Origin: Antennarius striatus
Taxonomy: Eukaryota > Chordata > Actinopteri > Lophiiformes > Antennariidae
Direction of reading: 5' to 3'
Length of the DNA: 64,000 nt
Assembly: GCF_040054535.1 (NCBI RefSeq)
Contig: NC_090780.1
Span: forward strand, 11,932,501 to 11,996,500
Shown: positions 12,192 to 25,000 of the stretch, piece after piece
Numbering within the stretch: the stretch's first letter is position 1
How the letters are laid out: every line of letters starts with the position of its first letter
The notes under the pieces: model-generated
The model's input: the letters and a program-made list of their open reading frames with translations, nothing else
Told to the model about the DNA's origin: nothing
The model's database searches: none
Position numbers and translations under genes: made by a program

Positions 12192-15100
12192 TCAAACCAC
12201 TGAAAGGGATACAGTAATTATTCCAGATTTCACAGCACAAGATCTTTCAAGGAAAAGAATATATAACAATATAATTATATAATGTATTATAATTCACATT
12301 TGTTATTAATTCAAGTGCTAAATGACAATGACTGCTGTTTGTGTGTCAAAGGCCTGATTATCTATTTTCCTCTATGGCATAGAGGTACTTGTAGAGTAAA
12401 AAAATAAATAAATAGCAATTACAAACAGAACAATATAATGACAGCAGTTCCATACCTTACTATGTGCAATACAATTTTCCCCCACAAACAATATATAGTA
12501 TGTAAATATCCCATCCATCTTTAACTCAAGCTTGAGTACTTATATATCATATTTAGAAGTTATTTACACCCCTTGCATTTGGAAGTCATTAGAAGCATGA
12601 CCTTTCAAATATTCTTTCTGGCACAAGAAATAAAAACGGTACCACTCTCAGGAGGATAGCAGGATGCTCCGTGCTTCTGTAGGATGTAGAGATGAGCCTG
12701 CCTCCGCCTGCGACAGTCCTGCCTCCACCAGCAACTGCATAAAATAAAGATCAAAAAAAGAAAACTTCAATACTGAAAAAAAATGACTGCTCAAGTTCAT
12801 CTAATTATTCATTCCTTCTAGGAGTTTATTTATTCGGTTTACCAGTTGGGATCCAAATGAAAATCATGTTATAAATTTAAAATAGGCCATGCATATTACT
12901 TACTGTAATAAAGTACACAACACCATGATGAGTACACACCCAATCACACACAACACCAGCACTGTGGCAGCAGTTTGTTGTCTGTGATTAGTTGCTACTA
13001 TAGCAAGAAGGTCTGCATGCTCACACCTCATCCCAACAAAACCTGGATGGCACCTGCAGCATGGATGGAAACTCAGTCAGCATTCATGCATGAGCTCAGA
13101 GAGAAAAGCTGTATGATGGAGGGCAGCTGAAGTAGCTCACACTGATTTATACGTAGTTATACTGAATGTCAGGAGAAATACTCATCCTGTGGTTAGTAAC
13201 ACCATACATCTTCACGTGCTTTCTACAATCCATGAAATCATGTTGATGTCACAAAATACCATTTCAAGTTTTTATTTTCCGGAAGTAGTTAGTCAAGAGC
13301 CGTAAGATGTTGTATGAGTCAGATTTCAACACAATGATGTTGCGTAATAATTTATACAGTACCCACTTACACACATGCAGGTGTCTCTTCTAATATCAGG
13401 AAGCGACATGTGCCATGGAAGCAAAAATGCTGATGGGTGTCTGGACAATCACCAAAATGAGAGCGAACAGCTGCTGCTACAAACTCTGTCAGGTTGAGAG
13501 GGAAAACACTTTTAAAATGGTTAGAAGTGTGTACATTTTTTAAATTTGAGGACAGTGTTTTTGCTTTTTCTAAAACCATTCATTTGTCCTTTCCCTTTGA
13601 CACCAATGTGAATGAAATAGTTTTTGTTTGGAAGAGAGAACAATACAGGGAAGCATCTACTTTATATTATGATGGGTTACTTTAAATGGTCGGAGAGACA
13701 AGTTCCCTTACAGAAGACCATGAATTCTACTAAATTAATGATCAAATGAATCAAAATACACACCACGGCAACTATAGGTGAATGTAATAAATCTGAAAAT
13801 AGCCCAAGTCAACAGAGATAGTCCACTAAATCCTAAAGCTGACACCCACGCCACCGATGGTTGACTGAATCCCTTTGTTAGCAATTGCGTGCGGATTTGT
13901 GGTGGCTTACAACTCCCAGTGTAACTGGAAGGCAGAATTAGAGTCAAGAAATATCCCAGTGAGATGCTGTAAATGGAAACCTCTGTCCATCAACCAACAC
14001 TGGGACAGAGGAGAAAGCATGTCCCTGCAAGCACATACGATTTTTAGCACATCCTTCAAGCAACAATCTCAATTTTCACTCAGCACAAAAATATCCCATT
14101 AAATGAGCACCCAGACAAAACGGATATTCCTCAGACTGTACAGTCAGCCAAATTCCTACATGACTGACTAAAACAAAAGTGTTTCCTGAAAATCTTAAAC
14201 AAATGCATATTGTGGTATTCAGTGTGGGAATGAGGATGAGCATCCAGACAGATAGTTGCATTACAGACGTCGTCACAGACTCCATTCCACTGGTAAATGG
14301 GCTTCTGGGTTGAAGCCTTCCTGTATTGTCTCTTTCAGACTCCATGAAAGCCCTCTGTTGTCCCTCAGGCATCTGCCTACCTCTCTTTCCATGTGATTTT
14401 GGCAGTCAAACGAGAATAGCATTGACACACAAACGACCCTTAAGGGGCTCTAAGGTGCTTTTCAGATAATAATATTCTACACTGAAAATACAGCTTTTTG
14501 TGGAATGCCTGTATATTCTGCTAACAATCTGTACAAACAATGCCTTTGCTCATGATCAGAGAATCAGTTGTCAGTGAGCTCCTTCTTGTCTGCATGTGTT
14601 GTTACACTGCGCATCAGTGGGAGGCTTTACAGTGGTCAGAAGTCACTGTGGAAGCACTGAGTGTACATCAAGAACTGCCAAGATGACAAATACAGTAGTA
14701 GAGTTTCCTTTGAAATACAGTTGATTTTATAGTAGACACAGCTACCACCATTCACTTACTTTTTGACACAGGACTATGGTATGAAAACATACTTTGAATC
14801 AGAGGGATGTCAGTCACAGTCAAGTTAGTAGGGGTTCACAGATGTGACAAATTTGTAAAAATCACAGAAAATTAACAAGAATAATCAATATTATATTGGA
14901 TCAAGTTCTTGAGATTTCTAAACACAGGAAGTATAGTTATTCTTTCTGGCTGGACAGTGATCTTGAGCCATAATCTGCGTCTTCACATGACAAGACTGTT
15001 CTGAGACTTACTTTTAACTGTTTGGATGCTTTTGGTAGCAGTCTCAAATATCTCGGAAGTTGTGTTTCTGTCGATGATTGATGCAGAGCTGCTTGTTGAA

Positions 15101-15862
15101 GTGTTTGGAGCAGCAGTGGAATTTCTACTGATGAAAATCTTGGCTTGGATAGTTGTTGCATTGCCGTGCCTTGCTCCTAATATAAAGACAGAACCTGCAG
15201 GGAGAAAAGTAATCCAGTATGAACATATGTTGTGCCATAATAACAGCAGGTATCAACAGGAACATCTTCAGATTTTCAGATTTAAAAAATGTGTTGAAAC
15301 TCACTTTTCACAGAAAGGACTTTAGCCATTGTATTTGCAGTGGTCTCAGTAGTGGTGTTACTGCTGCTGATTGCTGTTGAGCTCCTTTTTGAGGAATGCT
15401 GACCAACAGTGGAATTTGTAATGACAGAAAAGTTGGCTTCGAGAATTGTTGAATTACTCTGTCCTGCTCCTCCTAACGTAAAGAGGGAACCTTCAGTGGG
15501 GAAAAAACATGACATAGTCCTTTGGTTAAAATGATTAGAAATGACAACAAAAACCAAATTAACAAAAGTACTGTGAGTTCTCTGTAAACTCCAAGAATAT
15601 ACTAAAACTGACAATCGGAATATAAAAAAAATACATAATACTGCATTGTGATAACTGCCCCACAGGAAAACCAGGTATCACATGTCCTTGACAAATAATC
15701 TTGACAGTAATCTGCCTCTATACAATGATGATCATATATCTTGGTCTTCAATATGATACTGATGCCTGAGTAAGTGGTCCCTAACAATAGTAACAGGGTC
15801 ACGTAGTCACTGAAAGATAATATACATAACATACAGATAACATACATACACACACACACACA

Positions 15863-15901
<39 letters not shown>

Positions 15902-16331
15902 TCATATGTAATTGGCAGCAGCTCAAAGTAAAAGTAATTGTTTAAACTTTTATTCATAAACATGTGAAACATGAATCTAATCTTAACCTTGAAATAATTC
16001 TGGGACACCACAGAGAATGAATACAATCTCATCAAGCACAGTAAGATCAATGGAACATATAGAACTAATCTGAATTGGAATGAGGGGGGAAAAAACACAC
16101 CTAAAACACTTTTCTTTGCATAGTAGCCTTTAGAAGTTAAAACAAGATCCAGTCATGTCATATTAAATCATAACCTCAACGCAAAAACTGAGGAAGTCCA
16201 TCTTTGGTCCAGTTTTATTAGTCTGAACCATCAACACCTATATTCATCTGAGGATTTTATTCATTATTCATCCGCAGACACAGCCACTCACCGCTTATCA
16301 GAAAGAATGTATCCCACAATATCCGAGTCAT
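12192..16331 (-). CDS. tgfa: Transforming growth factor alpha precursor
   Basis: Exons, in reading order: 16331-16292 (40 nt, start of signal peptide), 15490-15305 and 15194-15012 (two exon 2 copies), 13485-13371 and 13053-12904 (EGF domain and membrane anchor), 12734-12643 (cytoplasmic), 12199-12192 (last residues and TGA). All junctions are GT/AG and phases agree (1,1,1,2,2,1). The EGF module has the six cysteines: [29 protein letters not shown] and [12 protein letters not shown] are nearly those of human TGFA. A hydrophobic anchor, a Cys-rich basic tail and a C-terminal Val-Val follow; the last is the known TGFA sorting signal. The product is a type I membrane precursor cleaved to release an EGFR ligand. 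With both exon 2 copies it is 257 aa, with one 195 or 196 aa; human is 160 aa. Exon 1 is the least certain part, but its 40-nt length and phase match what I recall of the human gene. Confidence 0.9.
15012..15194 (-). other. tgfa: tgfa exon 2, proximal copy (2a)
   Basis: A 183-nt exon, phase 1 at both ends, with acceptor CCCTGCAG and donor GTAAGT. It begins G-SVFILGA, which would complete a signal peptide after exon 1 as human TGFA exon 2 does. It then gives a Ser/Thr/Asn-rich segment with four N-glycosylation sequons (NAT, NST, NTS, NTT). It joins in frame to the EGF exon, giving a Lys at the junction. It is homologous to the exon at 15305-15490. Confidence 0.75.
15305..15490 (-). other. tgfa: tgfa exon 2, distal copy (2b)
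   Basis: A 186-nt exon, phase 1 at both ends, with acceptor CCACTGAAG and donor GTGAGT. It begins G-SLFTLGG and carries four sequons (NST, NFS, NST, NTT) in a Ser/Thr-rich context. It is roughly one-third identical in protein to copy 2a and has the same start and end pattern. Either copy alone, or both in series, keeps the reading frame. Confidence 0.75.
15849..15900. repeat. (CA)n then (TA)n microsatellite
   Basis: A short CA run followed by about 18 TA units, inside tgfa intron 1. Confidence 0.95.
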
Positions 16332-17998
16332 CCTGACGACTCTTTGTCCAAAGTGTGTTAACTGTCGGGCAGCTGGACGGAACTGCGTGCGATCAGGAGC
16401 CTCATTAGTTGTTAGTGTTGGAGGCTGCAGGCTGAGCAACAAACTCCTCCAGCACAGAACATGAAATGCCCCGATGAGACCCGGATTCTGCTGTCATTTA
16501 CACACAGATATCCAATAGCGGAAAAGTAGTTGTGATCGACTTTTTTTCTCTTTTTTAGGGGGTCAAAAAACAGATGACTCTCACGCAGAATGTCCGGGCG
16601 TTTTTGACTTCATTGTGTTCATATGAGGAAACGTGTAATCTTGTCAGGAGCTGACCAATTACAAACTGGGAGGGAGAGAGGGAGGGGAGGAGGGGAGGAG
16701 GATGTCAGATCTTTTGACCTCAATAAATACATGCCGAGCTACTGGGAAATAATAGAAGTACTTTTTTTTTTTTTTTTTTTTACAAATTAATCAAATTTGA
16801 ATAATTTATTCTAAGAGTCTTTGTAAACTGTCTGGTGGTGGAAATCTTGTGATAAATAGGGATACCATGTTAAAAGTAAAAGAGGATTATTTTGTAATGT
16901 ACTGATATACTGTACTGAACGTAAACTAATCTGAGGATTGTTACAATGCTCAGATTAGCTTATGTTCAGTACAGTATATATGGGTGTCTCTTTCATCCAT
17001 TTTTTTGGTTTCCTTTAATTTCTTTTAGTGTTACGTGATCATCCACCTTTTTTGGTGCACATTTCTTGAACATATTTTCACATTCAGTCACGTTTTTACC
17101 AATGTGCAATTCATAGTCACTAGTACATGTAAATCACACATTCATCACATATAAACTGCATGAGCTCCCAGAGGGAAGACAAATAGATTTAATACTCCAC
17201 AGAGAGAATAACTGCAGTATTTGTATGGAACATTTGGAAACCATTGCCGGTTTTTTTTCTCTAGCTGTTGTTTCTGTATAGGCAGTGAGCCGAAAAAGTG
17301 TCCTGCTGGTCCATTTGCTCATTTCACCCTAAGACATAATCAATATCAGGTGATGAGATTTCCTTGAAATGTGATGTGGTTAAGGAATCAGCCATACATA
17401 AAGAACCTCAGATGGGAAAGTTGGACTCATTTCTCTCTACACTTGCCCAGTAGAAATGTGGCCATCTAAATCTAAAGTGACAATGTAGCTAAACTTTGTG
17501 ACTTGTCCCTTTTTTATGAGAGACAGATTTATTTATTTATTTTTCTAAAATAGATATATTGCTTTCCTTAGCTGCTTTCTGGTATACATTTACTGACTCG
17601 TGTTGTCACTAGAGATAGTGCTAAAAGTGTAAAGGTCACACATTTGGCAGGCTGAGATGTACAGTATATCCTTAACACTGGAATATCTCAAAACAGTTGA
17701 CAAAAGCTCCCCCTGCTGGAAACAAGAAATATGTATCTGTAGAAGACGACTTCTTTGCAGACAGACAGGTATTAAAATGTACAGTAGTTGTTTCTTTAAA
17801 GGGCAATAAATGTTTAATCGTGTGCCTCATAGAGTGAATGGTTTTTATTCAAAATGCTGTGGTGTCAATACAACAAAATTAAGTCACACTGATCAAAATG
17901 ACCAGCTAATATTGATGTCACAAATTACAACCGCCGCTTCTACCATAAACACAAACAACATTTCAAAGACAAGCAGCACACAGATAGCCAGAGTTAGT
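16332..17998. other. tgfa upstream region
   Basis: No coding exon seen. The stretch contains a GC-richer patch at 16660-16700 ('gggagggagagagggagggg'), a poly(T) run at 16761-16780, a 75-bp palindrome at 16905-16979 and otherwise AT-rich sequence. The first few hundred bases presumably include the tgfa promoter, but I see no clear TATA box at a convincing distance. Confidence 0.45.
16905..16979. repeat. Near-perfect 75-bp palindrome
   Basis: Arms 16905-16935 and 16949-16979 are inverted copies (29 of 31 bases match). The 13-base centre (16936-16948) is itself nearly self-complementary (ATTGT-T-ACAAT), so the whole segment can fold into one long hairpin. It may be a small MITE or the remnant of one. 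Confidence 0.85.
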
Positions 17999-20990
17999 CT
18001 TCTTCTTTTCCTTTCGGCTTTTCCCTTCAGGGGTCACTGCAGCGAATCAATTGCCTCCATCTAACCCTGTCTTCTGCATCCTCTTCTCTCACACCAACTA
18101 CCTTCATGCCCTCTTTCACTACATCCATAAACCTCCTCTTTGGTCTTCCTCTAGGCCTCCTGCCTGGTAGTTCAAAACTCAGCATCCTTCTACCAATATA
18201 TTCACTATCTCTCCTCTGGACATGTCCAAACCATCTCAGTCTGGCCTCTCTGACTTTATCTCCAAAACCTCTAACATGTGCTGTCCCTCTGATGTACTCA
18301 TTCCTGAACCTATCCATCCTGGTCACTCCCAGAGAGAACCTCAGCATCTTCATCTCTGCTACCTCCAGCTCTGTCTCCTGTCTTTTCCTCAGTGACACTG
18401 CCGCTAGACCAAACAACATCGCTGGTTTCACCACAGTTTTGTACACCTTTCCTTTCATTTTAGCTGAAACTCTTCTATCACACATCACACCTGACACTTT
18501 CCTCCACCCGTTCCATCCTGCCTGTACACGCTTCTTCTCCTTTTTTCCACACTCTCCATTGCTCTGGACTGTTGACTACTTAAAAAGTACTTAAAATCCT
18601 CCACCTTCTTGATTTCTTCTCCCTGTACCCTCACTCTTCTACTTAGGTCCCTCTCATTCACACACGTGTACTCTGTCTTCATTCCTCTCCTTTCCAGGAC
18701 AAACCTCCACCTCTCTAGCTTCTCTTCTACCTGTTCCCTTGTCTGTCAGCCTGTTCATCACCATAGCGAACAAGAAGAGGCTCAGAGCTGATCCCTGATG
18801 CAGTCCAACCTCCACCTTGAACTCCTCTGTCACACCTACAGCACACCTCACCACTGTCTTACAGTCCTCATACATGTCCTGCACTGCTCTAACATACTTC
18901 TCTGCCACTCAAGACTTCCTCATACAATACCACAGTTCCTCTCTGGGCACCCTGTCATAAGCTTTCTCCAGATCTACAAAAACACAATGCAGCTCTCTCT
19001 GACCTTTTCTGTACTTCTCTATCAACATCCTCAAAGCAAATACTGCATCTGTAGTACTCTTTTTTGGTATGAAACCATACTCTTGCTCACAAATGCTCAC
19101 TTCTGCCCTTATTCTAACTACTCTTTCCCATTACTTCATTGAATGGTGCATCAGCTTTATTCCTCTGTAGTTGCCACAACTCTGCACATCTCCCTTGTTC
19201 TTAACAATGGGCACCAGCACACTTCTCCTCCATTCCTCGGGCATCTTCTCACTATCTAAGATCCTGTTGAACAGTCCAGTCAGAAACTCTACTGCCACCT
19301 CTCCTAGACACTTCCAAACCTCTACTGGTATATCATCAGGACCGACTGCCTTTCCAGTCTTCATCCTCTTCAATGCCCTCCTCACTTCATCCTGACTAAT
19401 CTTTGTTACATCCTGGTCCACAGCAGTCATCTCTTCTAGTCTTTGTTCTCTCTCATTTTCCACGTTCATTAACTCTTCAAAGTACTCTTTCCATCTTTCC
19501 ATCACACTACTGGCACCTGTCAATAGACTTCCATCCCTATCCTTAATCACCCTAACCTGCTGCACATCCTTCCCATCTCTGTCTCTCTGTCTTGCCAACC
19601 TGTATAGATCAGTCTCTCCCTCCTTACTGTCCAACCTAGCATACAAGTCATCATAAGCCCCTTGTTTGGCCTTTGCTACCTCTACCTTCACCTTACGTTG
19701 CATCTCCCTGTACTCTTGTCTACTCTCCTCAGTCCTCTCAGTGTCCCACTTCTTCTTAGCTAACCTCTTTCTCTGTATACACTCCTGTACCTCCTCATTC
19801 CACCACCAAGACTCCTTATCCACTTTCCTTCCAGATGACACACCAAGTACTCTCCTACCTGTCTCCCTGATTACATTAGCTGTAGTTGTCCAGTCATCTG
19901 GAAGCACCTCCTGACCACCCAGAGCCTGTCTTAACTCCGTCCTAAAAGTCATGCAACACTCTTCCTTTTTCAGCTTCCAGCATTTTGTCTTCTGCTCTGC
20001 CTTTGCCCTCTTCATTTTCCTCGCCACCAGAGTCATCCTACACACCACCATCCTATGCTGTTTGGCTACACTCTCGCCTACCACTACTTCACAGTCACTG
20101 ATCTCCTTCAGATTACACCGTCTATACAAGATGTAGTCTACCTGTGTGCTCCTACCTCCACTCCACCATAGGTCACCTTATGTTCCTGCCTCTTCTGGAA
20201 TAAAGTATTCACTATAGCCATTTCCATCCTTTTTGCAAAGTCAACTACTATCTGTCCTTCTGCGTTCCTCTCCTGGATACCAAACCTGCCCATCACCTCC
20301 TCATCACCTCAGTTTCCTGCACCAACATGTCCATTGAAGTCTGCACCAATGATAACTCTCTCACTTCTATGTATTCTCTGCATTATTTCATCAAAGTCCA
20401 ACCAGAATTTCTCCTTCTCCTCCAACTCACATCCTACCTGTGGAGCATACCCACTAACAACGTTGAACATCACACCCTTCAATTTCTAGCTTCAGACTCA
20501 TCACTCTATCTGACTCTCTTTTTACCTCCAGGACATTTCTAACAAACTCCTTCAAGATAACTCCTACTCCATTTCTCCTACAGCATGATAGAACAACTTG
20601 AACCCTGCTCCTAAACTTCTAGCCTTGCTACCTTTCCACCACTTTTTTCCTCCACTTTTCTCCTGGACACACAGTATGTCTACTTTCATTCTCTGTATCG
20701 TGTCAACCAACTCTCTACCTTTTCCTGTCATAGTTCCAACATTCACCGTCCCCACTCTCAGTCCTATACTCTTGGTGTTTCTCTTCACTCTCTTCCTACG
20801 ATCACACTTTCTTCCTCTCTTTCTTCGATGAACAGTAGTCCAATTTCCACCGGCACCCTGTAGGTCAACAGCACCGATGGCGGTCGTTGTTAACCCGGGC
20901 CTCGACCGATCCAGTATGGAAGTCATAGTTTTGATTTGGCAAAAGTTTTACATAGGATGCCATTCCTGACCCAACCCTCTGTATTTAGTA
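17999..20990 (-). mobile_element. RTE-type LINE, near full length, inactive (copy A)
   Basis: Reads right to left. The 5' end is near 20985 with 'gaatggcatcctatgtaaaa'. The endonuclease N-terminus is at 20926-20564 (VGTMTGKGRELVDT). The pre-RT and RT region is at 20129-19131 (MKTGKAVGPDDIPVEVWKCL, NKGDVQSCGNYRGIKLM) and 19100-18654 (DLEKAYDRVPREELWY, VGLHQGSALS). The C-terminal GRRPRGRPKRRFMDVVKEGM region is at about 18190-18110, and the 3' tail is GAAGAAGA-like at 17999-18010. Compared with the other copies it lacks about 84 bp around 18737 that encode the catalytic FADD motif, and it has frameshifts and stops. It cannot encode an active reverse transcriptase. Confidence 0.88.
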
Positions 20991-22003
20991 ATTTCTACAT
21001 ATTCATGATTGAACTATAACATACATAAAAGTTTATAATCTCTGAAATCTAAATTTCAAAAATATCATAATGTCTCAACTTGACCTATTTTCACACAAAT
21101 ACAAACACAGGATAAGCCACTACTGAAAACAAACAAACAGACAAATGAGCAAATGAACAAACAAACAACCAAACGTAAAGAAACAACAAAATGAATTCCA
21201 ACAAAAGCATCTCACACAGCTTGACACGGACCAGAGGAGTACCTGTGGTGATGTTTGTGTAAAGTCCTGGGCACAACCTGATATGGTGTGAACTCGTTTC
21301 TGACCCACTTAGTCCCAACTAACAGTTGATATACTTTCAGTTTTATTCCACAGTCCCCCTCTAATGCCCCTCCTATGAGTTTTACCAATGTTACAGCTGC
21401 TGTGTTCACTTAAATTAGAGTAACAAACTACAGAAGCTTTTCAGCAACAGAAGCATGTCTGGTGTGCTTAAAGGTCAATCTATCTGTCTATCTATTGAAA
21501 TAACATCACACACTGTTTTTCATGTTTTATTATTAATAAAATTATTATAATACTAAGTTAAAGTTTTCTTTTTCAAATTACCACAGGGTGACATACAGAA
21601 ACCTCAGAGGTATGGACTGCAATGTATTACAGAAACAAAACCTGCCAAACATGGTCTTACTTAGAAAACAAGAAACATGATGTACTAATGTTTAGCACAG
21701 TATAGAAGTAAAATTAATACATTTCATTAAATTAAACAGAATTTCTGATTAAATTTCCATTACAGTAAGTCTTAGTCATGTTAAATCCTACCTCCATCAT
21801 TGGTGTGTCAAGGCTCCTGGTAATATCAGCTTGCACTACTGCAGCCAATCATAAGAACCCTGTCGCCTGCATGTGCTTGTTTCAGGAGTGTGTTCTCCTT
21901 TGTAGACTTTAGGGTAGTTAGGAGGTTGGCTAGTCCGTGGAGTTTGCTGTCGGACTTCATCAAGTCACTAATTTAATATAAGAACCTCAAATTCTGGTGA
22001 ATA
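20991..22003. other. Intergenic / slc2a11 upstream
   Basis: AT-rich sequence between the LINE and the start codon of the first GLUT gene. I see no repeat family or further exon. The start-proximal 100 bp (around 21900-22003) should contain the 5' UTR. Confidence 0.5.
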
Positions 22004-25000
22004 ATGTCGCCTGCTGTTACAGAGAAGGTGATGTATTATATATTTAGATGCTGTAAACCGGTCTTTATTTTAATTTCCCTTTTATGTATTTAATCCAGAT
22101 AGAATTGACCAGAAATGCTTACATACGTTCTGTTTGAAAATGTATTCTACTGCTTGAAGATATTTTGCCTTTTATAAAAGAAAAAAGAAAACAACTATAA
22201 ACATGCAACAGAATGTGAAAACCCAACTTTGAGAAGAAATTAAGCTTTTTTTAGGTATAATTTTGAGTTTGTCTCGCAGATATGTGTTGGTATGAATGTG
22301 TTCGGCCTCGGAATTTATAATCAGTGGTTTTGATCTTGGAACATTATTGGATAAAGTTACCTGAAAATAAATAATGTATGTGTGTCTGTCTGTCTACCTG
22401 TCTGTTTCCCTGTCTGTCTGTCTATGCATTAGCAGAGCAGTTCTCAAACACTGATGCTGATGGTTGCATCTGCAGCCATTGGAGGAACCCTTCAGTATGG
22501 CTACAACCTGGCCATAATGAATGCTCCCACAACTGTAAGTTTTTGTTGAACAGCTTGAGTGTCTCTGTATGCTCACTATTTAGGAGATATTCAAGTGTCA
22601 CTATATTAATGTTTAATTCATAGACAAGTAGACTGCTTGTTGACAGGGATCTGTAGTTAGGTCAAATTACTTTGGCATGTACAGTGTGGTAATAAAAGTT
22701 GCTAATCACTAAAAGTCAAATGATTTGTGAGTGGGCGGTTAGCCACAGATCCGGTACTGTTTACTGTAGACAAAATTATTCTTTTTGTTGAGAAACTGCA
22801 GTCAAAGATAAAGAAGACTAATGTGTTTCACCAATGAGCAATTCTGCAGCTTGCCCACAGACAGACAGACAAAGAGATGGTGTTGGAAGACATACTACAT
22901 TGCTCAGCTTTGTTTATTTACTTTATTGTTTGCATGTGTCTGTCTGGTCAACACCATGAAAATTGAATGTCTATCTGTCTTATTCTTCTCAGTTCATTCA
23001 GAACTTTATCAACGAGACGTTCCTGGAGCGCTGGGACATCCAGTTGGAAGACTATCAGGTGACTCTGGTCTGGACAATTATTGTCTCCATTTTCTCTTTA
23101 GGAGGATTGTCAGGGGCTCTCATTGCAGGACCTATGACTATACGCTTTGGGAGGTAATATCAGATTCCATGTCATCCTACTCTATGATAATGTATGAATG
23201 CATGAGATCACAAGACAGTATGCAGAGAGTGAAAGATCAACCTTGCAAAATGCAAATGAGAAAAGAGATTGCTTTGATAGTCATTTCTGTCCGATGTAAG
23301 CGGTACTGTACGTATGTTTTTCAGTGAAACATTTAATATTGCGGTTTGTTTATGTCTCTGCAACTGACTTTAAATCATTGTCTTTGCATTTTTATTGTGG
23401 ACAAACTCCAAGAAAATACTAAAACCAACAATGTGACTGCCTGTATATGTACTTTCTGAATTTTATGTCCTTCTGAAGATGTGCGTTTTTAAAAACACAG
23501 CATTTGCTTTAATACAAGATTATAATAAATAAGATGGACAATAACATGTCCAACAATCGTACATTTTTCGGGACACCTTTCAATCTTGGATGAATATTCA
23601 TTATTTATAGCAGCAGGACTCAAAATAAACCACTATTAGCATGTTCCTCTCAGCAACATTGTGTTTTTTCCTTTTCATTTTCACAAGTTTTTTGGTATCT
23701 CAACATTTCTGGTTTGAAAATTGAATATGTGAATTTCCTGCTGGTTGGTCATACAGAAGATTCATGAGTCAGTATTTCTGAAGATTTAAACTCTTTGACG
23801 GCTTTATATTTGTAGCGATTTGCTCATTTTACCATTTTATCATCCCCTCTCCAAGGAAAAAATGCTTGTTGTTGAACAACATTTTTCTCATGACTGGTGC
23901 ACTTCTAGCTGTGACCAGTAGAGCTGCAAAGTCTTTTGAGATGATTATACTTTCACGCGTGCTGATTGGAGTAAATGCTGGTATGTTGCCTGCTATTTAA
24001 TATTTATGTTTCCCTTTGAATAGTTACTATACAGTCAGAGTTCCCTCTCATGTATTCTATACTGACAAATCCATAATACATGTGGCAGACTGGCATGAGA
24101 ACAGAGACACAAACAAAAACAATACAGTGTAAAAAAATAAAGAAAAATAATAAATAGATAAAAAACTTCAACAAAACTGCTCTACTTCTGTTTTGGTTTT
24201 TTTGTTAGTTTTTTTATGGGGGTTTTTGTGTTGCAGGGATCAGCATGAATGTACAGCCCATGTATTTTGGAGAAAGTGCACCAAAGCATTTAAGAGGGGC
24301 TGTTTCCTTGTCATCGGCTGTTTTCACATCATTTGGTGTTGTTTTAGGACAGGTAGTTGGACTTAGGTATGAGTAATGACATTTCTTTTTGAAAAAGAAA
24401 ACAACAACCCATGAAATGTGGGAGTTTAGATATGTACAGTAACACTAATTTATTTATTTATAGAGAGATTCTGGGCAGTGAGTCCTGTTGGCAGTATCTC
24501 CTTGGCAGTAATGCCATTCCTGGCTTTATTCAGCTCCTGACCCTGCCATGGTTCCCTGAGAGTCCCAGATACCTGCTTATCGACCGGGGGGATAAGGAGG
24601 CTTGTATTAATGGTGCTTAGATCTTCTATTGCCTCAAATAGTGGCAGAAAGTACCTGAATGTATTTGCAAAAGAACATTCGTAAAGTGTTAGTGTTTTAG
24701 TGTTTTGTACTCAACAAGAAGAAGAAATACACTTAAATGATCCCCTTGGAGATTTTTTTAATAAGAGAGAATATATGATATAATACAACTCACATTACAT
24801 TATGTTTAAGTAAGGTTCTGAAATGACAGGGTTTTTTATGTCTATATCAGCTTTAAGACAACTGCGAGGCTGTGAGATTCAGAGCAGTGAGCTTGATGAG
24901 ATTCTGCAGGAACAGGTTGAAGCCAAAGGCACGAGGCCCAGTCGACCATGGGAACTTTTCTCTGATCGCTCTGTACGCTGGCAGCTTATCTCTGTCATGG

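Noticed and set aside
13735-13947. Minus-strand frame with a hydrophobic segment, as an extra tgfa exon
   Set aside because: Its only usable acceptor gives phase 2, which does not join the phase-1 exon 2 copies, and it would insert a membrane span before the EGF domain.
15602-15859. Minus-strand frame with a leucine-rich start, as a tgfa signal-peptide exon
   Set aside because: Its strong acceptor is out of phase with exon 1; only a weak internal acceptor and a poor donor would fit.
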